Part shown: piece by piece, positions 6,014 through 6,279 of the stretch
Numbering within the stretch: position 1 is the stretch's first letter
How the letters are laid out: each line of letters opens with the position of its first letter
Source: CAYSYY01 sp964576115 [NCBI: uncultured Gemmatimonadota bacterium]
GTDB taxonomy: Bacteria; Blakebacterota; Blakebacteria; Blakebacterales
NCBI GenBank assembly: GCA_964576115.1
Contig: CAZNUA010000012.1
Span: forward strand, 63,883-70,161
Length of the DNA: 6,279 nucleotides
Direction of reading: 5' to 3'
Notes under the pieces: generated by a model
Databases searched by the model: none
What the model saw: only the letters and a program-made list of their open reading frames with translations
Told to the model about the DNA's origin: nothing
Position numbers and translations under genes: made by a program

Positions 6014-6279
6014 ATGGCCTCTCGTGCCGATCAACCTGAAGTAACGACCACGAAGAATCCGCAGCTGCTGGCCGAAATCATCTCCCGTCGCCAGCCTGAA
6101 GATGAGAGAGGGATGGTTCTCGACCGGATGGTCGGTGAGGGAATGAAGCAGATGCTGGCCCGCCATCTGCTGGGGGAGAGCCCCTTCGCGGAGTTGAACC
6201 ACATCCTGCTGGCTGCGGTTGTGACTTTCATCATCTGGCCCTCGGTACCGTTCCCGACAATCGGCGCCTGGGCAGGGGC
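6014..6279 (+). CDS. N-terminus of a probable membrane protein (3' end outside window)
   Basis: An open frame starts at ATG 6014 and runs 88 codons to the edge without a stop. A purine-rich Shine-Dalgarno (ggggag at 6001-6006) lies 7 nt upstream. Residues 1-60 are a soluble, mostly charged segment with amphipathic stretches (DRMVGEGMKQMLARHLL). Residues 63-76 begin a TM helix (ILLAAVVTFIIWP), followed by a short Pro-rich turn (SVPFPTIGAWAG), which suggests another TM segment will follow. This helix/WP/turn pattern recalls the multi-TM N-termini of some membrane sensor kinases and diguanylate cyclases. That is only an impression, because no catalytic domain is in view. The gene is divergent from the zinc-finger gene and shares a 164-bp control region with it. 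A minus-strand frame covering the same bases lacks comparable signals. Confidence 0.6.
   Translation, partial: MASRADQPEVTTTKNPQLLAEIISRRQPEDERGMVLDRMVGEGMKQMLARHLLGESPFAELNHILLAAVVTFIIWPSVPFPTIGAWAG

Noticed and set aside
5990-6234. Minus-strand frames opposite the 6014 gene
   Set aside because: They have no convincing Shine-Dalgarno or recognisable motif. The + strand frame has a Shine-Dalgarno, a sensible start and a TM segment.

Overview
The window looks like chromosomal DNA from a GC-rich, Gram-negative bacterium. The base composition is high-GC, there is a lipoprotein with a lipobox, a type IV pilin-like protein, and an FtsX/MacB permease resembling the ADOP type (large permeases common in Acidobacteriota, Gemmatimonadota and related lineages). 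The sequence alone does not fix the phylum. I see no rRNA, tRNA, CRISPR array, insertion sequence or phage gene.

Layout. On the + strand, 1-1573 is the C-terminal part of an ADOP-like permease cut by the window edge, followed by a DUF2891-family lipoprotein (1671-2936). A 105-bp convergent gap leads into three minus-strand genes. Read in their own direction these are a B-box-type zinc-finger/single-TM protein (5849-5268), a type IV pilin-like protein (5271-4780) that overlaps it by ATGA, and a phosphoglycerate mutase (4658-3042). A divergent control region (5850-6013) separates them from a + strand gene that starts at 6014 and runs off the window; it looks like the N-terminus of an integral membrane protein.

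The outstanding feature is the phosphoglycerate mutase. It is a cofactor-independent enzyme (iPGM, GpmI family), but its sequence blocks run in circularly permuted order. The protein begins in the middle of the phosphotransferase domain, runs through the usual C-terminus (EMTGRSLI), crosses a linker of about 24 residues rich in Ala, Pro and Thr, and then starts again at the usual N-terminus (LLLITDGWG). It ends at the point where it began. All seven expected metal-binding or nucleophile residues are present, as are most substrate-binding residues. The DGRD and SDGG substrate-site motifs are changed.

How the genes relate. The zinc-finger and pilin genes are clearly one translationally coupled unit. 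It has a good sigma-70-like promoter, and a strong GC hairpin lies where the transcript should begin. The iPGM gene has a 121-bp structured leader and possibly its own promoter. I see no functional link between the iPGM and the pilin pair beyond shared orientation.
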